From Cryptomeria japonica (Eukaryota; Streptophyta; Pinopsida; Cupressales; Cupressaceae), in assembly GCF_030272615.1 (NCBI RefSeq), contig NC_081411.1:37328640-37392639 (forward strand): a DNA stretch of 64,000 bases, given 5' to 3'. The notes below the pieces were generated by a model. It was not told the origin of the DNA. It saw nothing but the letters and a program-made list of their open reading frames with translations, and searched no databases. This document shows positions 35,201-43,700 of the stretch, piece after piece (positions within the stretch are counted from its first letter, which is position 1; the number at the start of each line of letters is the position of its first letter). The translations under genes were made by a program, and so were the position numbers.

Positions 35201-35446
35201 ATAACCTTGGAGGATTTGCGAAAGGAGCTTGTCAGCGTCAAGGATTGGGCCTTGTCAGAAATTGATCGGAGTAAGGATATGGCCCCTACCGTCAACCAGA
35301 TGATATTCAAGTACCTGACGCTAGGGGATGAATTAAAAAAGCAAACGCTTCGAATCAAAACATTCAAAGATGATGATTACATTCATCCTTTGGGACTTTT
35401 GAATCTCTTTTTGCTTAAGTTTAGAAACACTCGAGTTGATGACTAA
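32297..35446 (+). CDS. 1,049-aa protein of unknown function, intact, insert T
   Basis: ATG 32297 lies in a strong context (A at -3, G at +4). The frame upstream to 32270 opens only with GTG codons. N-terminus Ser-rich then basic (KKSRKGKELNPEEKPKRQKK), a likely nuclear localisation or nucleic-acid-binding tail. Residues about 55-460 form a globular part with ELIKALVNCYNPRTKTICDY, INKQTIDMVFDLDWE, FDVNHFHPYFKYTYYAAAQV and VHFSLYSMLMHILLYCGQEI. The middle carries a Pro-rich linker (PPDSPREDYPPGFETE). Residues about 800-900 are probably coiled coil (YEKSKEENQKLQAKVLQLE; KYQAEKANKRADNIQQKMDK). No CCHC knuckle, DDE, RT or protease motif seen. A broken relative lies in insert D, and the layout recalls ORF2 of C and F. 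No stop or frameshift in 3.15 kb. Confidence 0.8.
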   Translation: MEPSSSSSKKSRKGKELNPEEKPKRQKKEGRALTQDLLDQCPSSSVRSKKIKSEEEGLEDKFENLGDIWTEIRGHELFLFGYKRRDAPEPISNLWKRNLGKLVVPNVFVDVELIKALVNCYNPRTKTICDYRGNTLAVINKQTIDMVFDLDWEVEESIDMKKLSQEFFSLENIYRTWRLTVHRPKVGGSFVQFGKSDKVPFDVNHFHPYFKYTYYAAAQVLGIEAHPLMDVGIMVLCADIQSKDPRSFDFATYVADTLNHGLEKMKGDLVNVHFSLYSMLMHILLYCGQEINFWPDEFSIRSYDKNGLKKPVQLWVSAWDQRFMNNQYWHFQEYFVKPLSAAFGQRRDYTLSPEIKRFLRPKDFSPESQIEHNWGDWYCHDNHTEIRVFGYEGQPHMLPITVPDRVASLEIIRQLSIASAKHLTDFGKQSIVPGLLVFSDFIVKSSKSYHLLQNKLNYYGMTLGEPRESFDPEGYIKAARASQKLKAGIHMAKMPDDLIKNLEREEAKVLKGKSELVWEAYKWKRARGMIDGDLIGDLQDPLEVAKRLLQHEAEIMHRVPSQFLRFINTERDSQPLAHMSPKSTASSIPPDSPREDYPPGFETEMNMDTGEINIKDVVDIRMTEHEDFIADDGFASSREFLSFLYQYKGAHVKRSMAGKPEEEQMKRLQDEIDVLMKDMTPEKGRKLLKEAGVIIFSGWDINSALLFDGFLKKQDLNQQVLPQEVDKLFLGSGYDPDKKALLQWALYPKGKRPIIVDIEETFGHLMVHQVGKTDPRVTAKLNLDVARLNLDQTEFLVRENITYKGLYEKSKEENQKLQAKVLQLETGTPISEYTSYPAGRSLDDVSDALYWKYQAEKANKRADNIQQKMDKLVNDIIGHRFNTMLLQVEPYWIVYNGTMKALTEHERLRARLQGVLSNDDSMTPEEKAEGNAHMDSHVKFEDMLRRDLKELDDERPVGMPSVYKEGEVITLEDLRKELVSVKDWALSEIDRSKDMAPTVNQMIFKYLTLGDELKKQTLRIKTFKDDDYIHPLGLLNLFLLKFRNTRVDD

Positions 35447-36358
35447 TATTTTGAAAAGACGTGTCTCTTCATGAAAAGCTTGCGTCCTCATATATATATG
35501 AGAATGTTTTTGTAATGTAGGAGAGATAGGATTAGATAGGATTATGAGAAAAAGAACAACAGCCTGTAAGTCTTCGCGTATGAACTTCAATGGAATACAA
35601 ATCTTGATCAATTGTTTCCCTGCATATGCGTTGTGGATTATTTCATTTTCTTTTGGCAATCGTCTGTGATATTATCTGATAAAGATAGGGTTATTCATAT
35701 TCTTAAGATCAAATCTATGCTTTATGTTATAATGTTGTAACAAAAGTTTTGCTTGCGGATTGTAATTGTTCCCTGCAAAGCTTAATTGACTGGTCCCTTA
35801 AGGGTAGGGTTAAATTCACTCAATCAGCACATAATGTAAGCATTCATTTGGTTTCGAAAGAAATAGTAACTGACAGGTTCATAAGGGATGAGTTAAAAAA
35901 CTGTCTCACAGATTCGCACTATAAGCCCTGAAGAAAATTGTAATGACTCTGTAACCCATGCAATAGAGAAGGCACTGGCTTAAATCTCAAGTCATACTCA
36001 TCGTTTATTTTCACAATCAGTTATTTTGACAGCTACAGGAGTAATTAGGAAACACAAAACAAAACAACAATCTTGAACTCGTCTGCAATATCTCCATTCA
36101 AGGAACTCATGCCATTTCAAGATCAGGGGATGTCAGAATAGGACGACACATCTGCTATAAAAAGCACTGTTTATTGGAGACATTCAGTGAATAGGTATAC
36201 CCGCCTAGGTCCTGCAGAGCCTAAAGAGAGAGAGTTAGTAACTAATAGGTTCACTCTATAAGTTGGCCAAGTCAATTGGAGGGTTTAATCATAGGAGTTG
36301 GCATTGCCTTAGAACCCATCCAATCTGTTGATTTGAGACCCAACAGATCCCTCTATAT
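35447..36358 (+). other. insert T, region 3' of the ORF
   Basis: About 0.9 kb with a short clean stretch 35749-35931 (DWSLKGRVKFTQSAHNVSIH; no ATG start) and a TATA-like CTATAAAAAG at 36155-36164. No LTR-like repeat of the upstream region. Probably the 3' UTR and terminal region of T, though part of 36173-36358 could belong to the LINE. Confidence 0.4.
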
Positions 36359-36364
36359 ATTTTA

Positions 36365-39300
36365 TCCACCACCACTTCAGGGTTAACACTTTTATCCTTA
36401 AAAATCCTATTGTTGCACTCCTTCCAGATGTTCCATATTACAATAGGAAGAGTTAGTTTCCAAAGCTCAACATTCTTAGAATTGGAACTAGGGAAATACC
36501 ATTACTGCCAAAACTCTTCTAGAGAGTTCGGGAAAACCCAGCTCAACTTCCACCTCCTTAAATAATATTCCAAATTTCCTGACTGAAAATACACTGGTAG
36601 AGAATATGACAAGCAGACTCCTCCTTGCAGCAAAGAGAACACCTGCTAGAAATGCAAAAGAAGATATTAATTTTGGGCATCAACTTCTTTATCAACACTT
36701 TAGCCCACAAAGGGATCTCTTTCGAAACTTTGTTGTTGATAGACACCGCTGAAGACATAGAATATTTCCCATCAGAAGTTTCCCTCCAAATCAAGCAATC
36801 CTCAAAATTGTCCATAAAATTTTTAGAAGAAAGCAAGATCTCTAAAAATTTTAATCCTTGACAAAACTGGCTAAACTCAATCCACTTCCCATTTCTCAAG
36901 TAGTCTCTAACAAAGGCTCCATACTTGCTTTTGAACCAGTCTTTCCATTCCTTAAGAGTGGGGATTTCCTCCAGCGGTTTATCCTCTAGCCATCTGTCCT
37001 CCCAGAATCTAATAATTCTCCGATTCCCCAATTTCCACTTTCTTCCAGTTGTAGCCCAAGCTTTAGCCATTTGAACTACATTCCAAATTGTAGAGCCTTC
37101 CACAAAAAAAGAATTTTCCATAAATTCATCCTTAGATGGTTTCATGTAAAGGTATTTCTTTTTCCAAATTAAATTCCATTCCCTTTCCTCCCCTTTCATT
37201 CTCCAAATTTGTTTAGCTAACAAGACATTATTCATAGTTATGATGTTCCTTAATCCCAAGCCCCCAAAAGCATTAGGAGTACAAATATTATTCCATGCAA
37301 TAAGGGGGATTCTATTTTTATCTTCCACTCCCGACCATAAGAATTTTTTTGAATTCCTTCAACAGCCTCAGCAAACTTCCTGAGGATTTTGAACAGACTA
37401 AGGGTATAGATAGGCAAATTTTGAAGGGTAGCTTTAAGAAACGTCACCTTACCCGCTTGGCTAAGGAGGGCTCCTTTCCATCCAACCAGTTTGGAATTGA
37501 ATCTATCAACTAGCTTCATCTAGAAATTCTTCAAAGGCTTTAAGCATAAAGGGAGACCTAGATAAGTTGAAGGGAACTCAACAATTTTGCATTCAAGGAT
37601 TCTTTCAATCCTTCTTTGTCTATCCACAAGGGTATTGATGAAGAACAAAGAAATATTATCCTAATTTATTTTTTGACCAGAAGCAGCTTCATAGAAACCC
37701 ATAACACTCTGCATGTTTCTCGCTTCCCTTATGGTAGCTTCTCCCATAGTGATTGAATCATCAACAAACTCTTCATGAGTAAAGGTTAGGTTGGAAGATG
37801 AAGGTTTAAGGTCTCTGAGTTTCCCTTCTTCCACATTTCTCATAATAAATCTACCCAAACTTTCAGCTAAAATAGTAAACAAGATAGGATAGATGGGATC
37901 CCCCTGTCTTAGGCCTCTAGAACTTTCGAAGAAACTGGAAGGGGATCCATTAATAATAACAACAAAGGTTGAAGTTCCAATCAACTGAGAAGAAAGCTGA
38001 ATCACCTTTTCCCCAAACCCAAAAGCTTTCATAATTCTAAAAAGGAGTTGCCAATTCACTCTGTCATAGGCCTTGGACATGTCCAACTTAATAAAAAAGC
38101 CCTATTTTTTAGCAGCAGTTAAAGAATGAATATTCTCATGAATAGAAATAATAGAATCTAGAATCTATCTGCCAAGGACAAAACCATTATGCTGAGTAGA
38201 AATAATGCAGGGGAGAATATCCAACATTGTAGAAGTAAGAACCTTAGATATAATCTTGTAAATAGAATTACAAAGACTGATAGGTCTAAACTTATTGAGA
38301 GAGTCAATTCCAAAGATCTTAGGAATAAGAACGATAAAGGTCACATTGAGTTCTTTTAGAAGCCACCTTGAACCAAAGAATTCTTTAACTCCATTACAAA
38401 TATCAATCTCCACAATATGCCAAAATTTTTGGAAGAACTTAGGGAATCCATCTGGACCAAGAGACTTGTCTCCAAGAAAGGAAAACACAGCCTTTTTGAT
38501 TTCCTGATTTGAAGGGATCCGAGAAATATTTTTTTTATCATCCTCATTTAAAATGGAAGGGATAGCTTGAGCTAGAAGGTCTTGATTTCTAATATCCAGA
38601 ACATCCTCACCTCCCAAAAGATTACTAAAAAATTCCTTAGCTTCCTTTCTTATTTCATTTTCATCCAACAAAATCCCCCTATTGCTGGATAAACTAGAAA
38701 TCATGCTGGCTACTCTATGCTTAAGAGTAGTCATGTGAAAAAACCAGGTGTTTTTATCACCTTCCTTCAAATACAACGCTCTTGATCTTTGTCTCCAAAA
38801 TTTTTCTTCATTAGAGATAATTTCATGGTATTTGGACACTAGCCCATTTTCAACATTCCTCAAATCCTTAGAAAACCCTTCCTCTTGAATCTTATCTTGA
38901 ACTTCTTTAATATCTGTCTTAATATGAGCTTTCATTTTAAATATATCTCCAAAAGTCTCTTTGTTCCAAATTTTAATTTTGTCTTTGATGATATTAAGCT
39001 TTTTGGCCACTCTGAATAAGGCAATTCCCTCAACCTCTGAATTCCACCATTCAGCAACATAGAATTCCAAAGACAGGTGGGACAACCAATCTTTTTGAAA
39101 TCTAAAATGAAAATTACACTTAGAAAAAGTTGAATTGGCAATGAAAGAAATACGATAATGATCAGAACCAATCTTAATGATAGATGCCAAAGAACAATTA
39201 TACTTAGAAAGCCAATCAGAAGAAATCAAGGATCTATCCAACCTGACTTGAATAAGATCAGAACTAGTTCTTCTATTGGTCCAAGTGTAATTAATCCCTT

Positions 39301-39832
39301 GAAGATCCACATCCATCAAAGCTTGATCATTAATAAAATCCATTAGGTCTTGTCTTCCCTCCAACTACAAAGGAAGGCCTCCCATCTTTTCATCCTCTTT
39401 TAAAGGGGTATTGAAATCTCCCATAATCATCCAGCTTTTATCAGCAAAAATTAGTCTATCTTCAGCTAGGCTCCTCTAAAATTTAGCTCTTCCAGCTTCA
39501 GAATTAGGTGCATAGATATTAGTGATAACCCATACAAAGTTATCCTTAATATGCTCAAGCAAAACTGATGTCCTATTAACCCCTGAAGCAATTTCCTTAC
39601 CTTTAATAGTATTCTGATTCCAAAAGATAACAGTACCTTCAAAGGCACCCTCTGAACTTGCTCCAATTACCCCATTACTTTTGAAAATTCTAATCCATTC
39701 CACTTTATCCTTACACATCTTAGTTTCCTGAATAAGGACTACATCCAGTTTATGATCTCTGACAATATTGTACAACACATCCTTCTTATGGGGGGTGTTC
39801 GACCCTCTAATATTCCATGAAATTATCTTCAT
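36365..39832 (-). pseudogene. LINE ORF2: endonuclease, reverse transcriptase, zinc-finger region
   Basis: ATG 39832 (MKIISWNIRGSNTPHKKDVL). Endonuclease motifs: SWNIRG, LIQETKM, MIMGDFNTPL and KIGSDHYRI. RT motifs: LIPKIFGIDSLNKFRPISLC, FIKLDMSKAYDRVNWQLLF, SSRGLRQGDPIYPILFTILA and HEEFVDDSITM (catalytic DD kept). A zf-RVT-type end follows (SSRCSLCCKEESACHILYQC). One frame holds from 39832 to about 37300, broken only by TAG-type stops (about 39478, 39365, 38165, 38087, 37661). A frame change near 37300 leads to the last 250 codons. Stops fall where Gln or Trp is expected, e.g. LGR*ILDSII. Recently active by the look of it, now dead. Confidence 0.9.
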
Positions 39833-41410
39833 ACTTTAACCGAGGATAAGGCTGACTCAATGGAGCTTTGTGTTCCATTAGCTCGGTTCTTCCAATTTTC
39901 CTGTTCCCTCTGATTCTTTAGAGAGGGTCTCCCTTGATTTTTGTTGTGACTTCCAACATCTTTCACCTTCTTATTCTTACTTCTGGTTGAAATACCTCCA
40001 TTGGGTCCTCCATTATTTGACTTGCCTTCTTTAATACCGACAATCCTAAGATTTCCTTCAAGAGCCACCGCTTCCAAACTTTTAGAAGGAGTTTTGCATT
40101 GGGAGTTTAGGATAATATTTCCCATCTACTTTGGAATTCCATTGGTTAGTAACAACAAAGGCATAGTATCTGAAATATTACAGTCTTGCACTTCATTAAA
40201 GTCTTCCTCATTTTCCTTATTATTAGATGAAGCTGAAGCATTATCATAGGAAAACTCATCAACTTTACCCTGGATGATAGGACCAACTTTCAAATCCTCT
40301 GATTTGGGTATTTGAACCTTTTCTTCATTTCCATAGTCTTCATCCTTGTTACTTTCTTTTTTGACTGTTAGAACAGGCACAAACTAATTTTTTAGTGTTA
40401 TTATTCACACCCTCTTTTGCTCATTTTCCTTCTCGGTCACTTCCTTCTCAAGGACAACCTCTGAGGGTAGATCATCATTCTTCCCTTTCATTTTCCATTT
40501 CTGCTTCAAGTTGCTATCATTTTTACCATTCTTACCCTTCTTAAGCGGACAAGATTTTTCCCAATCACCTGAATTTTTACAATGAAAACAAACAAATGGG
40601 AGAGATTCATATTCAATCACTTGGGTCCATTTCCTCAATTTTGACAAAATCTCAATAGTTTGAGACATATCCATCATTTGATTAACATTAACACAAATAT
40701 GAGCAAAAACCAACCTAGATTTAGCTGCAGTCATTGAGTCAATCGATAGAAGTTCACCAAATGATCCCGCAATCCCTTTGAAGACCCCCTCATTCTAGAA
40801 CTCCAAAGGAAGGCCAGGAAGATGCATCTACACAGGTGCCGACACAAAAAAGGAATCATCCAAAGGGAAGTTAGGAACTCATTTCTGTAAAGCTAAGGTT
40901 GACTTTCCAAACATCCATGGCCCTTCACAGAGCGCTTTATTCATATCTTCTTCATTTTTAAAAGCAAAGGAAAAAAATCCCTAGGCAAAGCTACCACATC
41001 CACTTGACCTTTGAGAACCCATTTTCTCCTTATAAAGTTCCTTACGACATCGATGTTAGGTCTAAACCCAACAAACCATCCAACCAAGGTCATAGCTAAG
41101 CCAAACATAGTGAGATCAACTAGCTTATCCGGTATAGATATAGAAAAAACCCCTATCGCTGGATCAGAAAGATTTTTAACTTCTAGAAGTCTAGATTGCA
41201 CCAAAGGCCTGACTCCAAAAAGAGCCACCCATTTCTTTTCTCTACCTCTATCATGTGGGTCCCTAGTTTTGGAATCTTTATCTTCCCCCGATTTTATTGT
41301 CGCCTTGTCCCCCTCAGTACCTTGAGAAGCTGGGGGACCAGCATGATTACTAGCTCCATAAGTAGAAGGACCGCCATCCCCATGAATTACACCATCCCCA
41401 TGTTTTAAAT
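39829..41410 (-). pseudogene. LINE ORF1 (DUF4283-like, zinc knuckle)
   Basis: Minus strand. FSISIPDKLVDLTMFGLAMT, FVGFRPNIDVVRNFIRRKW and LKGQVDVVALPRDFFPLL form a DUF4283-like block (40941-41228). Then MMDMSQTIEILSKLRKW, YESLPFVCFHCKNSGDWEKS and a charged tail. The zinc knuckle CFHCKNSGDWEKSC has Asp where the family has His. One frame change lies between 40735 and 40940, with a few stops beyond. The ORF ends SALSSVKV-TGA, and that TGA overlaps the ORF2 start as ATGA (39829-39832). Confidence 0.8.
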
Positions 41411-41465
41411 TTGAATTTCCTGCTCACCACTCCACTTTTCGCTCCTCTCCACTCCTCTCCATGAA

Positions 41466-41686
41466 AATGTTGCTACAATTGTTGTTACCATTGTTATTGT
41501 TACCATTTTTGTTATTATTGTGATTATTATTGTTGTTGTAGTAAGAATTGTTGTAGAGTTTCAAATCTCCCTTCTTTACCATTGCATCCTCTATCTTTAG
41601 ACCATTTTCAATCATTTTAGCAAAAGGAGGACATTGCATTTTTAGACGATAACTCATTTTACTGGTAAGGTTTTCAATGAATATGT
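41466..41686 (-). pseudogene. element B gag, middle part
   Basis: Minus strand: FIENLTSKMSYRLKMQCPPF, AKMIENGLKIEDAMVKKGDL and KLYNNSYYNNNNNHNNNKNG. Typical Tat gag sequence ending in an Asn-rich tail made of AAT/AAC repeats. It continues DVPAQEKMDI at 48461 across copia E. The LINE is inserted in the Asn-rich tail. Confidence 0.8.
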
Positions 41687-43246
41687 TAATAGTTCTGATA
41701 CTTAATATAAGTATAGATCCAATAGACAACAAAATGAGAGGGGGGGGGGTGAATCATACAAACTTAATCATCCATAAAAACATTAGATTCAACCTCGGTA
41801 ACATATACTTCAGTAATATAACCAAAACTGTTAAACATGCAAACTCAAAAGCATATAAACATCATAAACCTCATAACACCAGATTTAACGTGGAAACCCA
41901 AATAGGGAAAAACCACTGTGGGATTTCGGACCCACTAAGAAATATACTCTTCTAGAGTATGCTTGGTTAAAAGAAAATCCTGTTAAAGCATACAAACACA
42001 TTGCTAGATGTGACCCGGTTAAGGGATTTCCCTCAGATCTGTTAGGATCTTCACCTTGTTAGAAGTGACCTTGTTAAAGGATTTCAAACACTCAATCAGA
42101 ATGTCACCTTTCTAGAGGGTTTTACAAATAAGACTATTAAGTCCACTCGGTTAAGAGATTTTCTGTCACTTTCTCAGAATAATAGTAATAAAATCTATCT
42201 GCAACTTCACATCTAAAATGCTAAAGCAGATTCCTATTTGTTCAATACAATCTAGACATAGAACTAATCTTGTCTATTTGCTGGGCTTCTATACTCTATT
42301 ATTCTAACAGGTCTTCAAGCTTTTGTGCTCAGTAATCACTATGTAGCATCCTTGTGCATACACTTGCCCGCATACATTGTTTATCAACAATTTCCTATTT
42401 ATAAACAATTAGGTAACCACTTAATCTCCTTGATCACATTTCCCATGATCAATCATAGCCATCAGATCTTCGATCTTGTCCAAGTTCAATGCATCTTACG
42501 ATCTGAAAACATTTTACCCCGCCTTGGAACTTGCATACATTTCTTGGAACTTGTGCTAGGGTATTGTAGTTCAATCTGAGTTGTAGATCTTCATGCTGAC
42601 TTTCCTTTGCCATAGATTCATTAGTAAACTTCATGCATAGCTCACCAATCATTTAATCAGTTCTAGCTCATCAACTTCTTTCATTAAATAACACATGAAA
42701 ACATTTAATATATTCTATTATAGCTCGGTTACAACTCAGTTATAACTTCGTTATAACTTGGTGAATACTAAACTTCACTCGGCAGACATTCCTGCTTCAT
42801 TAACCGATAGCGATAACCTTAGGGTTTACCGATTAGGTTCCTTAGGGTTTACCGACTAGGTTCTTTGCTTGATAACATAGTATAGTATTAACCTTTGCAA
42901 TTTACAACATATGTATGATGTTAAAACAATCTAAAACATCATGATCTCATCATTGCCTTACTCGGTACTAGTAGCCCATTGAATACCTTATTCATCCCCT
43001 TATTCATCATATACTTTCCTGTGTCTTTTACCGACATCTTTATACTCTTGAAATCATACTTCTCAAGATATGGCAACATCATACTGAATTAGAAAATTAA
43101 TTTCTTGACATCAATGACAAAATAATAATATCAAGACACTAAACATATTTAATCAGTTATATCCATAATCATCAACAACCTTCTCAATATCCTTATTGAA
43201 ATGCCAATAATCTTTCATTGTTTGTTATAATGCTATATTGCCAACA
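41687..43246 (-). repeat. element E LTR, downstream (3') copy
   Basis: Closely similar to 46904-48460. It contains a nine-G run plus TGAATCATACAAAC (about 41742-41763), repeated CCTT(A/T)AACAAGGT-type motifs, and a near-perfect double unit of CCTTAGGGTTTACCGAttAG at 42819 and 42841. It ends TATATTGCCAACA. Its first bases are TAATAG where the partner has TGATAG. Confidence 0.95.
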
Positions 43247-43263
43247 ATCTCCCCCTTTGGCAT
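43247..43263 (-). promoter_or_regulatory. polypurine tract of element E
   Basis: ATCTCCCCCTTTGGCAT beside the LTR; on the minus strand a purine tract AAAGGGGGAGAT. Identical to the tracts of C and F. Confidence 0.9.
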
Positions 43264-43700
43264 TGATGGCAAAACCAATTGATTTGACCTTAAAATATTC
43301 GGATTGCTATGATTCTGAAATGCTGAAATGCTCTCCTCCATACATTAGACTTCTCCTCTTTTCTTCAGTCTTCTTTCCAATCTATAGTCTGCTTAGTTTT
43401 CTTTTAGTCTTCTCCCACTTTATAGGTCTTCTCCCTCTATATTAGTCTTCTCCTCCTTTGACAACAATGCCAAAAAGTAAAGAACTAAGACATAATTTCT
43501 TTCTATAAGAAGTGATTTCCTGCTGTTATGTATCAACTGAGTCTCGATTAGAGCATTTTGTCTTCAATTCCTATTCCCTGTAATATGTCCTGTAATATTT
43601 TCTATACACTTTTAGAAAACATCCTAAAGTGTATAAATCAGCATCAACTCCTAAAAGATATTCGATAGAGTCATCGAATTGATGCTTTCACCGAACTCGG
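43264..43700 (-). other. element E 3' untranslated region
   Basis: Between the RNase H stop and the polypurine tract. Pyrimidine-rich on the + strand with repeated CTTCTCC units; another tract near 43453-43466 (CTCCTCCTTTGACA) resembles a second polypurine tract. No coding sequence seen. Confidence 0.5.

Larger units (their letters stand above)
31357..36364 (+). mobile_element. insert T: intact 1,049-aa ORF with repeat-rich upstream region
   Basis: About 5 kb that splits LINE ORF2. TATTTT stands at both edges (31357-31362 and 36359-36364) and is a possible target duplication. LINE frame VVVDKI (ending near 36359) continues as VLNRIFECLYG (from 31358). Inside, on the + strand: an A-rich left end, a TCGATGA motif array, a unique upstream region, one long clean ORF and about 0.9 kb of 3' sequence. 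No LTRs, TIRs, Helitron ends or poly(A) tail recognised. It is richer in CpG than anything around it and its ORF has no lesion, so it looks young. Confidence 0.6.
28787..41465 (-). mobile_element. L1-type LINE, itself split by insert T
   Basis: Minus-strand non-LTR element inserted in the Asn-rich part of B gag. From right to left: ORF1 (41410-39829), ORF2 with endonuclease and RT (39832-36365), break filled by insert T, RNase H (31356-30680), then a 1.9-kb 3' part with a further broken ORF. The rejoining VVVDKI + VLNRIFECLYGID across T is in frame. Without T the element is about 7.7 kb. The left end is placed by the return of B gag; a clear poly(A) tail is not visible and limits are approximate. 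Confidence 0.7.

Noticed and set aside
35749-35931. 60-codon + strand ORF after the T protein
   Set aside because: No ATG start, short, no recognised family; probably chance in the 3' region.
36163-36172. AGCACTGTTT resembling AGCACTATTT at 31352, a possible 10-bp duplication around insert T
   Set aside because: One mismatch, and it leaves about 190 bp (36173-36358) that does not continue the LINE ORF2 frame. TATTTT restores the frame. Kept only as an alternative.
41011-41325. 104-codon + strand ORF
   Set aside because: Complement of LINE ORF1.
42819-42862. TTAGGGTTTA units as telomere-like repeats
   Set aside because: Only two copies, inside the LTR of E, and present in both LTRs; part of the element.
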